Below are positions 32,421 to 41,768 of a DNA stretch of 64,000 bases, piece by piece. A program made the translations under genes and the position numbers. The notes under the pieces were generated by a model. It ran no database searches. It was given only the letters and a program-made list of their open reading frames with translations, and was not told where the DNA came from. Numbering within the stretch: the stretch's first letter is position 1; the number at the start of each line of letters is the position of its first letter. Origin of the DNA: CBDDEC01 sp965198045 (GTDB lineage Bacteria > Chloroflexota > Dehalococcoidia > UBA2979); assembly GCA_965198045.1 (NCBI GenBank), contig CBDAOL010000011.1:372001-436000 (forward strand), in the 5' to 3' direction.

Positions 32421-34378
32421 TCAGCCAGCTGCGGCCGGTAACTGTTGCGGGCGTTCTCCGTCGAATGTCTGCCGCGCCCACACTTCGAGCGCAGCGACGG
32501 TAAGAAGGGTCTGTGAGGGGACATTGCGCCCTTCCTTGAAGCCCTCCCACCAGCTGGCCACAGCATCGCCATCAACCAGCCGCCGGTCGCGAATCGACGG
32601 AAGCAAGTCCTCGTCCATGGAGCGTCGGAACTCCGGGTGGTTGATGTACTCATGAACGGGGAGATTGAAGCCAATCTTCGCCCGGTAGGCGAACTTGTCA
32701 CCGAACCGCGCCGCGACGCGATGCTTGAGCAGTCGCTTCGTGTTGCGAGGTAGGTCCCACCTCGGCCGCCAAGAACTCCGTACAAGATTGCTCGAAGGCA
32801 GACCACGGACGAACTCCACCAGTTCGTGATCGAGGAACGGCAGGCGGTTCTCAACGGAGCTCGCCATCGTCATCTTGTCCTGCTCGACTAGCAGCCCGAC
32901 GCAGTACGTCCGGAGATCGTACTTCAGCGCATCCGCGACGAAGTCGCCGGTCGACTCGCCAAAAACCTTGCGACGGCGGTCGACCAGCGCGCTTGTATCA
33001 ACTGCAGGTCGGAGCGCCCGAAGGTCGCGCCGCTCCATGGCCCCTGCTGAAATGAATGCGCCGACGCGGTCGGTCTCACCCCAGCGATCGCCGAGCAGGC
33101 TCCCGAACCGGCGGCCACGTCCCGGTGCGTGGCGGAGCAGCGCGAGTAGGGGACCGCCAAGCCGCTCACGGAACGCAGCTTGAGCGTACTTCGCATATCC
33201 GCCGAGCAACTCGTCGGCTCCTTCACCGCTGAGGAGCACGGTTACCCTGGGTTTCGCGGCACGGGCTAGCTCCATGAGGGCGGCAGCTGTCGCGCCCGGC
33301 GTCGGTTGGTCCATGTGCCACACGGCGCTTGCAAAGTGGTCAACGATCGTGTCCGCGAGGAGTGGGATCTTGTGGATCTGAATCTGCGAGGCGGCGACAA
33401 CCTGATCCATCCAGGGTTCCTCGGACCACTCAGCGTTGTCGGGGATCATCGAAATAGCATCAATGTCCGACCCTAGCGACGCTGCGGCCAGCGCACTTAC
33501 GAACGACGAATCGACCCCGCCCGAGAGCTGACACCCCAGCTTTACGTCACTGAGCAGACGCCGTTCCACACTCTGAGCCAGTAGCGCTTCCAGCGTCTCG
33601 GCCGCGTCCTCGAACGAAGGACCGCGGGTCGCCTCCTGATCAGGTATCGACCAGTACTGGTGTAGTGACTCGCCGTCGGCGCTGATTCGCAGCCAGTGCC
33701 CTGGCGGCAACTGTCGAACCCCCCCAGCAGGAAGCCATCCCACGCGGTTGAGGAGAAGGCCAGGAATTCGTCGAGGGATTCACCGTCAACGGTTGGTGTG
33801 AAGCCGGCGTGTGCATGGAAGGACTTGACCTCCGAGGCAAACAAGTACAGACCGTCACGCTCGTACCAGTAGAGTGGCTTGATCCCCAGCCGATCACGCA
33901 CGAGGTAAACACAGCGCTCACGAAGGTCGACGATACAGAGCGCGAACATGCCGTTCATGCGTTCCAACATTCCGCCGATGCCGTGCTCGCGGTACAGGTG
34001 GAGAAGCACCTCGGTGTCGGTGTTGCTGTGGAACTCATGCCCTTTCGCCTCAAGATCAGGACGAAGGTCGAATGCGTTGTATGTCTCGCCGTTGTATGCG
34101 ATCAACACTTGGCCGTCGGGGGTGCTCATTGGCTGATGCCCGCGCTCGCTGAGGTCGAGGATGCTCAACCGGTTGACGCCGACACCGCCTTCGAGCGGCG
34201 CTCCATCCCGGACCGCCGACTGTTCGGAGGCATCAACGCTCGAGCCGTGTCGCAGACTAAACAGCCGCGCTCCATCGTCATCCGGTCCGCGATGCCGCTG
34301 GAGTTCCATCATCGCTCGAAGCGTGCCCAGGTCGATCGGGGCTCCATCTCGCTGGTAGATCCCGACGATCCCGCACAC
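32421..34378 (-). pseudogene. asnB: Asparagine synthase (glutamine-hydrolysing), frameshifted in a C7 run
   Basis: The N-terminal class II amidotransferase starts MCGIVGIYQRDG, with nucleophile Cys2 and later RHRGPDDDG, YNGETYN and DTEVLLHLY. At 33719-33725 (seven C on the plus strand) the frame changes, and the synthetase domain continues: LPPGHWLRIS, the PP-loop CQLSGGVDSSF, GEGADELLGGY and PFLDHELVEFV, ending QQLPAAAG. The product would be about 650 residues. AsnB-type enzymes amidate aspartate, or in polysaccharide clusters other carboxylates. All catalytic residues are present in the two frames, so a one-base change would restore it. Confidence 0.8.
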
Positions 34379-34787
34379 GAACCCACCTCCGCGCTTGCAT
34401 CCTCGTGCCTCGTTGCTCCCACGGCGACAATAGCCTGCTCAGTCGCGGGCCGCAGCAGAGCATCGCTCACTCGTGTTCGCCGAAGGAGCACGCAGCGCGC
34501 TCACACGGGGACAGCAGCTCTCACCACAGTCCGCCTGGTACATAACCGGCCTAGTTGCGAGGCCGTGATCGCTGCGGGTGAAAGGCGGCGGTGAAGGAGT
34601 GGTCGGCCCACCTCGTCTCATCGAGGGGTCGACTAGCAGCCCGCACCCCCCCCGCCTGGAAGGTGCCTAAGTGCGGGGGTGCACGGGAGAGAATACTGCG
34701 GCAGGGGCTGGGTGCCGGTCTGCAACGATCAGATGAGGGCCGCGACGAGAGGGGGTGGTGATTGCCCGTTCGCCGATCTGCGGACGC
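34379..34787. other. Intergenic region upstream of asnB
   Basis: Promoter side of asnB and the right copy of the direct repeat (34617-34650). No protein-like frame. Confidence 0.5.
34617..34650 (+). repeat. Direct repeat, right copy
   Basis: CTCATCGAGGGGTCGACTAG plus CAGCCCGCACCCCC; partner of 30606-30640. The copies bracket the SIS gene, the small gene, the cyclase scrap and asnB. Confidence 0.75.
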
Positions 34788-35569
34788 TCACATCCCGTCC
34801 CGCAGCCGAGGCAGCACGACCGCGGCGCCGATCCCGCCGAGGACCACGAGCACGATGACGATGATGCCGAGTGTACCGAGGAAGCCGCCGCCGCCATCGG
34901 CTTCGGTCGGATCATCGAGCGGTCGGATCGTGATGGTCGGGGTCGCCGTTGCGTCGGCTGGGCTAGGCGTCGCGGTGGCCGCGGGCGTCGAGGTGCCGGT
35001 TACGGTCGTTGTCGGCGTCGCCGTCGATGTGGGGTCCGGCGTCGAGGTGGCCGTGGGCTCTTCGGTTGCGGTCGCCGTTGGCTCCGCGGTCGCGGTCGGC
35101 TCTGCCGTAGCGCTCGGCGTAGCCGTGGGTGTCGGTTCCGCGGTGGGCTCGGGCGTGGGCTCCGCGGTTGGCTCGGGCGTCGGCGTGGGTGTCGCGGCGA
35201 CGGTCAGTGGGATGCCCACGTTTGGGTCGAAGCCAGAGGTCGCCGGCGTGCCGCCGATGCTCCACGTCGCGGTCTTGTCCGCGGTGGCTCCGTTCAGCGT
35301 GAATCCGATCGTGGCATCGTTCGTGGGGTCGCACGGGTCGCTGTCGCGCACCAGGAGGATCCATTGCCCCGCGCCGTCCACCGTCGTGCTGCCGCACAGC
35401 TCACCTGTGATGAACGCAGCGACCACGTCGCCCGGGTCGAGGCCGACGCCGTAAGCAGTGAACGGCGCGTTCTGCGCTGCGCCTCGGATGTCACAGTGCC
35501 GAGCGCCAGCGCACCGATGGCGATCATGGTGAGGAGGATGGCGGCGGCGAGCGAGACGATGGCCGGCAT
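34788..35569 (-). pseudogene. Secreted anchored protein sharing the 8-kb domain, frameshifted
   Basis: A signal peptide begins at 35569 (MPAIVSLAAAILLTMIAIGA...). After TSEAQ the frame shifts near 35480 and continues NAPFTAYGVGLDPGDVVAAF, then CGSTTVDGAGQWILLV and GGTPATSGFDPNVGIPLT. This is the same domain, motif for motif, as the protein at 7964-8488. A long T/P/E-rich linker (PTPEPTAEPTPEPTAEPT type, about 100 residues) leads to a C-terminal TM helix (GTLGIIVIVLVVLGGIGAAV) and a short basic tail. The design is a stalked surface domain. One indel separates signal peptide and domain. Confidence 0.7.
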
Positions 35570-35659
35570 CGGGCCGGCCGGGCGGTTGGTGGTGCGGATG
35601 GGTGTTCCTCGGTTTCTCGCCCGCCTCAGTTCACGATAACAGCGGCGCCCCGAGCATCG

Positions 35660-36079
35660 CTAGAGCGCGAAGTAGGCTCGCCAGCCCTCGGGGACCTCGA
35701 GCTCTAGGCCGAGCAGGTAGCGGAGGAGCTGGCCCATGTGCTGCGCTTCGTGTTCGAGGAGCTGTAGCGCCAGGTCCTGCCGCGCCTCGTCGAGGTCGCC
35801 CGTGAGCTGCGATCGCACGAGGTCAGCGCTGGCCCTGAGGCCGGGCCGGATCACGTCGCCGCTGAATGCCATTAGCGAACAGGCCCAGCCGGTCCACTCG
35901 CCGGCCTCGATCGCCCGTGCGTAGCTCTCGCGTGTGCCAACGATGCACCAGAGCTGACTGCCAATGCTGTTCGACTTGAGGTCGCCGAGGTGGTGGTCGA
36001 ACGCATCGTCGGGCAGCGCGCCAACCAGTTCCTCGTAGAGCCCGAGCTTCGCTTCGAGGTGTTCAGTGATCTGAGACAT
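35660..36079 (-). CDS. DinB superfamily protein
   Basis: A 139-residue four-helix protein of the DinB/YfiT type. Helix 1 is ITEHLEAKLGLYEELVGAL, and the C-terminal HEAQHMGQLLRYLLGLEL carries the HxxxH metal pair. These are metal-binding proteins, often thiol-dependent transferases or of unknown activity; no substrate can be proposed. Start ATG at 36079 follows a GGCGGC leader. It is 43 bp downstream of lhgO on the same strand and may be co-transcribed. Confidence 0.8.
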   Translation of the reverse strand: MSQITEHLEAKLGLYEELVGALPDDAFDHHLGDLKSNSIGSQLWCIVGTRESYARAIEAGEWTGWACSLMAFSGDVIRPGLRASADLVRSQLTGDLDEARQDLALQLLEHEAQHMGQLLRYLLGLELEVPEGWRAYFAL

Positions 36080-36122
36080 CGCGCCGCCTCTCTGCCCGTC
36101 GAGACGATGGTATGCGAGCGGG

Positions 36123-37358
36123 CTAGGCGTCGAGGGCGAAGGCCTCGGTGGCGAGTCCTGCGATGTGACGACCGATCTCGAGCGACGAGGTGGCGCCGGG
36201 CGAGGGCGCGTTCAGTACATGCACGGCGCGAGCGCTGGCCTCGATGGCGAAGTCGTCGAGGAGAGTGCCGTCGCGCGCCACGGCCTGCGCCCGCACACCG
36301 GAGCCGCCAGCGACGAGGTCATCCGCTTCCACCTCCGGGATCATGCGCTGGAGGTCGCGCGTGAACACCGACTTGCGCAGCGAGCGGTTCACCTCGTTCA
36401 TCCCGGTGCGCCACTCACGGGCGGCGACGCGCCAGAAGCCGGGGAAGCGCAACGTGCGCACGAAGTCACCGAGGTGGAAGTCGCGCTTGCGGTAGCCTTC
36501 CTGCGCCGTCGCCAGGACGGCATTCGGACCGGCCTCGACATAGCCCTTCACGTTGCGCGTGAAGTGCACGCCGAGGAACGGCAGGTCGGGATCGGGCACG
36601 GGGTAGATCAGCCCTTGCACCAGGTCTTCGCTCTCCTTGCGCAGGGTGTAGTACTCACCCCGGAACGGGACGATCTGGAGCCCGACATCCACGCCCATCA
36701 GCGCCGCCACGCGGTCGGCCTGAAGGCCGGCGCAGTTGATGACGTGTCGCGCCTCGAGGTCGCCTCGGTCAGTCTCGACCACGCTGAGGTCGCCGCGCTC
36801 GTGGATGTCGAGGACGCGCGTGCCCAGCTCGAGGGCGGCGCCGGCGTCGATCATGATGCGCGCGTAGGCGCGAGCAATCTCGCCGAAGTCGACGATGGCG
36901 GTCGCGGGCGACCAGAGCGCTCGTAGTGCGGAGACGTGCGGCTCGATCTCGGCCAGGCGTTCCGGGCCAACGATCTCGAGGCCCTCGACCCCGTTCGCGG
37001 TGCCTCGTTCGTGCAGCAGCTCGAGGCGTGGCAACTCCTCCTCGCGCGTCGCGATGATGACCTTGCCGCAGCGCTCGAACGGAATCTCGTGCTGCTCACA
37101 GAACTCGACGATCGAGTTGCGGCCATCGACGCAGAAGCGCGCCTTGAGCGAGCCCGGGCGGTAATAGATGCCCGAGTGGATCACGCCGCTGTTGTGCCCG
37201 GTCTGATGCCCGGCGACCACGTCGCCCTTCTCGAGCACCGTCACCCGCAGCTCTGGATGCGCCTCGAGCAGGTGGAGCGCGCTCGACAGACCGAGGATGC
37301 CGCCGCCGATGACGGCGACGTCGTAGGGCGCAGAGGCTTCGGTCAAGGCTGGCTCCAT
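36123..37358 (-). CDS. lhgO: L-2-hydroxyglutarate oxidase
   Basis: A 411-residue FAD-dependent dehydrogenase/oxidase. The Rossmann motif VIGGGILGLSSALHLL (residues 15-30) is followed by the family signatures GHQTGHNSGVIHSGIYY (about 52-68), KARFCVDG and VPFRGEYYTL, and the C-terminal NAPSPGATSSLEIGRHIA. LhgO oxidises L-2-hydroxyglutarate to 2-oxoglutarate and passes electrons to the membrane quinone pool, linking to the TCA cycle. Length and motifs agree with the family throughout. Its 5' end overlaps the 3' reading of a DUF2061 gene. Confidence 0.93.
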   Translation of the reverse strand: MEPALTEASAPYDVAVIGGGILGLSSALHLLEAHPELRVTVLEKGDVVAGHQTGHNSGVIHSGIYYRPGSLKARFCVDGRNSIVEFCEQHEIPFERCGKVIIATREEELPRLELLHERGTANGVEGLEIVGPERLAEIEPHVSALRALWSPATAIVDFGEIARAYARIMIDAGAALELGTRVLDIHERGDLSVVETDRGDLEARHVINCAGLQADRVAALMGVDVGLQIVPFRGEYYTLRKESEDLVQGLIYPVPDPDLPFLGVHFTRNVKGYVEAGPNAVLATAQEGYRKRDFHLGDFVRTLRFPGFWRVAAREWRTGMNEVNRSLRKSVFTRDLQRMIPEVEADDLVAGGSGVRAQAVARDGTLLDDFAIEASARAVHVLNAPSPGATSSLEIGRHIAGLATEAFALDA

Positions 37359-37649
37359 CGTGTCGCGCGCCCCCGGCGGCGCGCGGGTATACAGGATACA
37401 AAGCCGGCTGTCTGTGGTCGCTGAGGGGGATCGCTAGGCGCCGGAACGTGCAGCCGCCCGAAATGCACCCGGGTCCAGAGGCGTTCGTGCCAGTAGAAAG
37501 CGACGAGCTTGATCACCATGTCGAGGAGCCCGACCAGGAGGCCGATCTCAAGATCGCCGCTGATGAACCACGCCGCGAACGCGGTGATCACCGTGGCGAT
37601 CGCACGCCAGGCTGAGGGCTTTGAGCATGCTGCGGCGGCGGGTTTCCAT
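37343..37649 (-). pseudogene. DUF2061 small membrane protein, frameshifted
   Basis: The ATG at 37649 gives METRRRSMLKALS, the typical DUF2061 start. One extra base near 37617 moves the rest, WRAIATVITAFAAWFISGDL and IKLVAFYWHERLW, into another frame. The two hydrophobic helices and the YWHERLW signature are intact. The end is also uncertain: the frame runs past the usual FGR terminus into the lhgO start. Function of the family is unknown. Confidence 0.7.
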
Positions 37650-37751
37650 GGATGCCATCTGTCCATCCACGCTAGGTCGTTGGCGGTGTATCACTCGCTG
37701 GATCCGCGTCTGAGGGTGTCAAACTGGTGTCGGAAACTGTGAGGATCAGGC

Positions 37752-39401
37752 CTAGAGCTGCGGCGCGCTCCCGCCCTCGAGGGTGGCGATGGTGCCGTCG
37801 ACGTAGAGGATCGCTGCGGCCTGCGCCAGGGCGCGGTCAAGCGCGTCGCCGGCCCTGGCGCCAGCCTCGTTGACGAGACGTTCGCCGATGGAGCGGAGCG
37901 TCGAGGCGCCGTCGATGCGCGCGATCAGCAAGGCCACCAGCGGGCTGGCCGGTATCGCCTCGCTGAGGTGCGGCGCGGTGATCCCGACGCCCCACTCGAA
38001 CCGGCCGGTTGCCAGGACCGGGCGTCGCGCCACCTCGACGCCCGGCTCGAGGATCGGCGTCGCGTCGAGGAGGCGCGTGTCGAGCGCGTTGATGTGCTCG
38101 CGGCGCTCGTTGCGGTCGCCCGCGACGACGCTCACGGAGGAGCGGAACGCCTCGGGCGCCAGGCCGTGGTCGAGCACGGCCCGCTCGTAGGCCTGCGGCG
38201 GCTGACCGGCGACCGCCCGCACGAAGGCCTCGCGCGGTGAGTAACTCTCGTCGCCGGTGATGCGGCGGGCCTGCCAGAAGTAAGAGTCGTGTGTGCGGTT
38301 GCTCGAGTAGAAGAGGCGCGCTAGCTCGTGGAAGTGCCCGTACTGCGTGCGGTAGAGCTCCTCGTACACCGGCGCCGAGGCGCGGCCGAGCTCCCCGTCA
38401 TCGAGCGCCGTGTGGACGTATGCGGCAGCGAGCACCCCGGAGCTCATCGCGAGATGAACGCCCGAGGAGAACAGCGGGTCGACGAAGCAGGCGGCGTCGC
38501 CGACCAGCACCCAGCCGTCCCCGGCGAACCGCTCCGCGCTGTACGACCAGTCGCGCTCGACCTCTGGCACGTCGATCAGCGTGGCGCCAGCGAGGAGCCG
38601 AGCGGCCTCCGAGGTGAGCGTGAGTTGCTCGCGCATGAACGCCTCGGTGGCTCCGCCTTCGATCGCCTCGGCGGCGCGGCGGGCGTCGAGGACGACGCCG
38701 ACGCTGGCGACGCTCGCGGGTGGTGGCCGGTCCAGCGGGATGACCCAGACCCAGCCGGCCTCGGTCGCCTCGACGAGGATGTTCGTCTCCTCGGGGTCGT
38801 CGAGCCGCGCGACGTCGGCGAAGTAGCCGTAAACCGCGAGGTTCTGGAAGTACTCGTCCCACTGACGCAGCCCGCGCGTGCGCGCGACCAATCCGCTCTG
38901 CCCGCTCGCATCGACGATGAAGCGCGCCTCGACGGTCGCCTCGCCCTGGTCGTCGGCCACGCGAAGCGTCGACGTCGCATCATGAGCCGTCTCCACTTCG
39001 AGCACGCGCGCGCCCTGTCGCACGTCAACGCCGTTGGCGGCAGCGTGGTCGAGCAGGATGCGATCGAATTCGGAGCGGACGACCTGGTAGGAGTGCGGGT
39101 ACTGCCGGCTCGCCTCCTCGAAGCGCCAGTGCCACCGCGTGTCATCGACGCCCCAGACCATCGATGCGCCCCACTTCTTGAGGAAGCCGGCGTTGGCTAC
39201 GGCCTCAGCGACACCGAGCTCCTCGAGGATTGGCATGGAGGCGGGCAGCAACGACTCGCCGACGTGGTCGCGCGGGAAGCGCTCGCGTTCGAGGAGCAGC
39301 ACCTCGCGGCCCTGCTTCGCGAGCATCGTGGCGACCGTCGAGCCGCCGGGCCCGCCGCCGATGACGGCGACCTCCACGGAGGCCGGTAGGGGCACGGTCA
39401 C
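37752..39401 (-). CDS. FAD-dependent halogenase-like oxidoreductase
   Basis: A 549-residue flavoprotein. FAD site GGGPGGSTVATMLAKQG (residues 15-31); ERFPRDHVGESLLPASMPIL is typical of flavin-dependent halogenases and geranylgeranyl-reductase-like enzymes. GWVWVIPLDRP contains the halogenase signature WxWxIP. VLVGDAACFVDPLFSSGVHL is the second FAD motif. The signature blocks the direct monooxygenase reaction in true halogenases, so halogenation is possible but dehydrogenation cannot be excluded. It lies 30 bp downstream of an LLM monooxygenase and an alpha/beta hydrolase on the same strand, an apparent operon. Confidence 0.8.
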   Translation of the reverse strand: MTVPLPASVEVAVIGGGPGGSTVATMLAKQGREVLLLERERFPRDHVGESLLPASMPILEELGVAEAVANAGFLKKWGASMVWGVDDTRWHWRFEEASRQYPHSYQVVRSEFDRILLDHAAANGVDVRQGARVLEVETAHDATSTLRVADDQGEATVEARFIVDASGQSGLVARTRGLRQWDEYFQNLAVYGYFADVARLDDPEETNILVEATEAGWVWVIPLDRPPPASVASVGVVLDARRAAEAIEGGATEAFMREQLTLTSEAARLLAGATLIDVPEVERDWSYSAERFAGDGWVLVGDAACFVDPLFSSGVHLAMSSGVLAAAYVHTALDDGELGRASAPVYEELYRTQYGHFHELARLFYSSNRTHDSYFWQARRITGDESYSPREAFVRAVAGQPPQAYERAVLDHGLAPEAFRSSVSVVAGDRNERREHINALDTRLLDATPILEPGVEVARRPVLATGRFEWGVGITAPHLSEAIPASPLVALLIARIDGASTLRSIGERLVNEAGARAGDALDRALAQAAAILYVDGTIATLEGGSAPQL

Positions 39402-39431
39402 CGCCTCGGCTGCTTCGGTCAGACGTCGAGG

Positions 39432-40805
39432 CTAGTCGTCGCCGGCGGGCACCGCCTCGACGTCAGCGGTCGAGGCGTCCTCGATCGGCTCGTTGGTGTA
39501 CGGGCTGACCTCGAACGGGCTCGTGAGTTCGAGCTCGTCGGCGATCTCGCGCACTGCGGGCAGGATCTCCTCGCCCATCAGTCGCAGGCTGCGCATCGAA
39601 TCGTCGTGCGACATCGCGCCGTCGCCGTCCCAGAAGAAGATCGAGCCGGGACGCAGGTACTCGAGGACGTGCCGAATCTTCGGGATCACCGAGTCTGGGG
39701 TCCCTGTGATGATCGTGAGATTCTCGAGCTGGGTGTCGTACTCGGCCTGCATCGCCGGGCCGTCGTCCTCGGGCTCTTCGTCCTTGCGGTCTCGGTTCGC
39801 CTTGTCGGCCGGCTTCTTGTCCGGGCTGTCCTTGGCCGCCTCCTCCGTCTCGCGACCCCTCGAGGCGGCGACGAAGCCGACCTCGGCCGTCGGGAGTAGG
39901 TTCTTACGGTCGGTCAGGCCGGGCAGGTTCTGCAGCACCGGCGAGGCGGTGCCGCGGCTGCCCTCGAGGAAGATGTTGCCGGGGCCCTCGAGGAACTTCT
40001 TGCCGACCTCGTAGGCCTTCTCCTCCGTCTTGTCGACGTGGACCTTGAACAGGTAGCCGATGTGCTGCGGACCGGCCTCGTAGCCATTCTCCTCCGCGAC
40101 TTCGCGGTAGTAGTCGAAGGACGCCTTGGTCGGCTCGAGGCGCGTCGCGAGCATGAGGTAGGGGTAGCGCCGCTCGGCGGCCCACTTCACCGTGTTCCTG
40201 CTGACGACGCCGGGGATCATGATCATCGGGTGGGGTAGCTGGTAGGGGCGGGCCCACGGGTTCACGTAGCGATAGTCGTAGTGCTCGCCCTCGAAGCGGA
40301 ACGGGCCCGGCTCGGTCCACGCCTTGATGATGAAGTCGTGCGCCTCCTGGAAGCGCTCCCAGTTGAACGGCGGCTGCGCGTTGTGCGAGACGCTCTCCCG
40401 CCCGGTGCCGCGTACCCAGCCGGTGACGAGCCGGCCCTCCGAGATCATGTCGATGATCGCCAGCTCCTCGGCGAGCCAGAGCGGGTCGTCCCAGATCGGC
40501 AGAATGTTGCCGTTGATGACGATCTTCACCTTGTTGGTGATGCGGGCGAGGATCGCCGCCTCGGCGTTGACCACGCCGCCCATGCAGAAGGGCGTGCTGT
40601 GGTGCTCGTTGAGCATGATCGCGTCGAAGCCGACCTCCTCCGTCGCCACCTGCTCGTCGAGGTATCGGTTGTAGAGCTTCGCGCCGAGGACTGGGTCGTA
40701 GTCGCCGTTGCTGATCGAGAGGTCCTGGATCGGCCGGCCGGTCGCGCCGAAGTAGCCTGACGAGGGGTCCTGGTAGGGCCGTTCTGTGAAGCGTCCGATC
40801 AGCAT
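39432..40805 (-). CDS. LLM class flavin-dependent oxidoreductase with charged insert
   Basis: A 457-residue luciferase-like monooxygenase. N-terminal MLIGRFTERPYQDPSSGYFG, then FDAIMLNEHHSTPFCMGG (60-77), KIVINGNILPIWDDPLWLAE (94-113) and GRLVTGWVRGTGRE. Residues 318-350 form a Lys/Asp/Glu-rich insertion (EEAAKDSPDKKPADKANRDR...) not seen in the other three copies here, probably a surface loop. An oxygenase with FMNH2 or F420H2 is expected; substrate unknown. It sits between the alpha/beta hydrolase (54 bp upstream) and the halogenase-like flavoprotein (30 bp downstream). Confidence 0.88.
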   Translation of the reverse strand: MLIGRFTERPYQDPSSGYFGATGRPIQDLSISNGDYDPVLGAKLYNRYLDEQVATEEVGFDAIMLNEHHSTPFCMGGVVNAEAAILARITNKVKIVINGNILPIWDDPLWLAEELAIIDMISEGRLVTGWVRGTGRESVSHNAQPPFNWERFQEAHDFIIKAWTEPGPFRFEGEHYDYRYVNPWARPYQLPHPMIMIPGVVSRNTVKWAAERRYPYLMLATRLEPTKASFDYYREVAEENGYEAGPQHIGYLFKVHVDKTEEKAYEVGKKFLEGPGNIFLEGSRGTASPVLQNLPGLTDRKNLLPTAEVGFVAASRGRETEEAAKDSPDKKPADKANRDRKDEEPEDDGPAMQAEYDTQLENLTIITGTPDSVIPKIRHVLEYLRPGSIFFWDGDGAMSHDDSMRSLRLMGEEILPAVREIADELELTSPFEVSPYTNEPIEDASTADVEAVPAGDD

Positions 40806-40859
40806 CGTCTGTCCCGTCCGTGACCGCCCGCTGGCGGCTTGCTTCGTCGAAGTGCGTCG

Positions 40860-41654
40860 TTAGCTTTCTGCGGTTCCTGCGATCAGGCTGGCCAGCGCCT
40901 CCGGCTGGTCGAACTCGGCGAGGTGGCCGCAACTCGCGATCGTCTCTTGCCGGGCGTTAGACAGCGCTTCGGCGTACTGCTGGCCGCAGATGGCCGGCAC
41001 CACGCGGTCATTGTCGCCCCAGATGACGAGCGTCGGCGTCCGCACCTCGCTGAGCAGGTGGGGCAGCTGGCGGCTGAACATGTATGGGCTCCACGACACG
41101 CGAGCGGTCATGATGCGGCTGAACTCCCAGATGTCCTTGATGTCCGCATCCAGGTCCTCACCGAAGTGCGTGGCGAACGCGGACTCATCGTTGAAACCGG
41201 CGCCGATGTACTCCTGGAAGGGGATCAGCATCTGATCGAGGATCTCGCCCTCGCTGGGCTTGAGGCCGGCGGCGCCGACCAACACCAGCGACGCGAGCCT
41301 CGACTCGTTGAGCGTCGCCATCTCCGCCGCGATGAAGCCGCCGAACCCAAGCCCGACGAGCGTCACGCCCTCGAGGTCGAGCCCTTCGATCAAGCGCTGC
41401 AGTAGTACTGCGACATCGCGAGGCTCCCGCGCCCAGTCCGGTCGCTCGGAGCGCCCGTAGCCGGGGAGGTCGGGCACGATCACGCGGAAGCTCGCCGACA
41501 GCTCATCCTTGAGCGGTCCCCACGCGACATAACCAGTGGAGCGGTGCAGCAACAGCAGCGGCGGCCCCTCACCGGCCTCGCGCAGGGCGATGTCGAGACC
41601 GGCGACCTCGACGGCCTGCTCGGTCACAGCCGCGGACGGAGTTGCGGTCGTCAT
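40860..41654 (-). CDS. Alpha/beta-hydrolase-fold protein lacking the nucleophile serine
   Basis: 264 residues with the full hydrolase fold: HRSTGYVAWGPL (oxyanion region), PDLPGYGRS, VIWGDNDRVVP (acid) and ASCGHLAEFDQPE (histidine). The nucleophile elbow reads GLGFGG (101-106), where GHSFGG is expected, so position 103 is glycine instead of serine. Such variants cannot form the usual acyl-enzyme; they may act as cofactor-free lyases or isomerases, or as binding proteins. First gene of the minus-strand operon with LLM and halogenase-like genes. Start ATG at 41654, with CTGGAGG upstream. Confidence 0.85.
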   Translation of the reverse strand: MTTATPSAAVTEQAVEVAGLDIALREAGEGPPLLLLHRSTGYVAWGPLKDELSASFRVIVPDLPGYGRSERPDWAREPRDVAVLLQRLIEGLDLEGVTLVGLGFGGFIAAEMATLNESRLASLVLVGAAGLKPSEGEILDQMLIPFQEYIGAGFNDESAFATHFGEDLDADIKDIWEFSRIMTARVSWSPYMFSRQLPHLLSEVRTPTLVIWGDNDRVVPAICGQQYAEALSNARQETIASCGHLAEFDQPEALASLIAGTAES

Positions 41655-41768
41655 GCGTCCTCCAGCGTGTCGCCGCCAAGTCGGCGCGAGGCGACGATAG
41701 TACGTCTACCATCGGCCCGGCAAACGATGGCCGTGGTCGCTGCGAGGCGAGGGTGGCAGGGGGTCGCG

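Noticed and set aside
30606..34650. CRISPR-like reading of the 34/35-bp repeat
   Set aside because: Only two copies 4 kb apart, no spacers, no cas genes.
34900..35200. Short periodic GC-rich repeat in the secreted protein gene
   Set aside because: It is the codon-level image of the Thr/Pro/Glu linker and not a separate DNA repeat.
39904..40932. 342-codon second frame in the LLM gene region
   Set aside because: Arg/Pro-rich shadow of the real monooxygenase gene.
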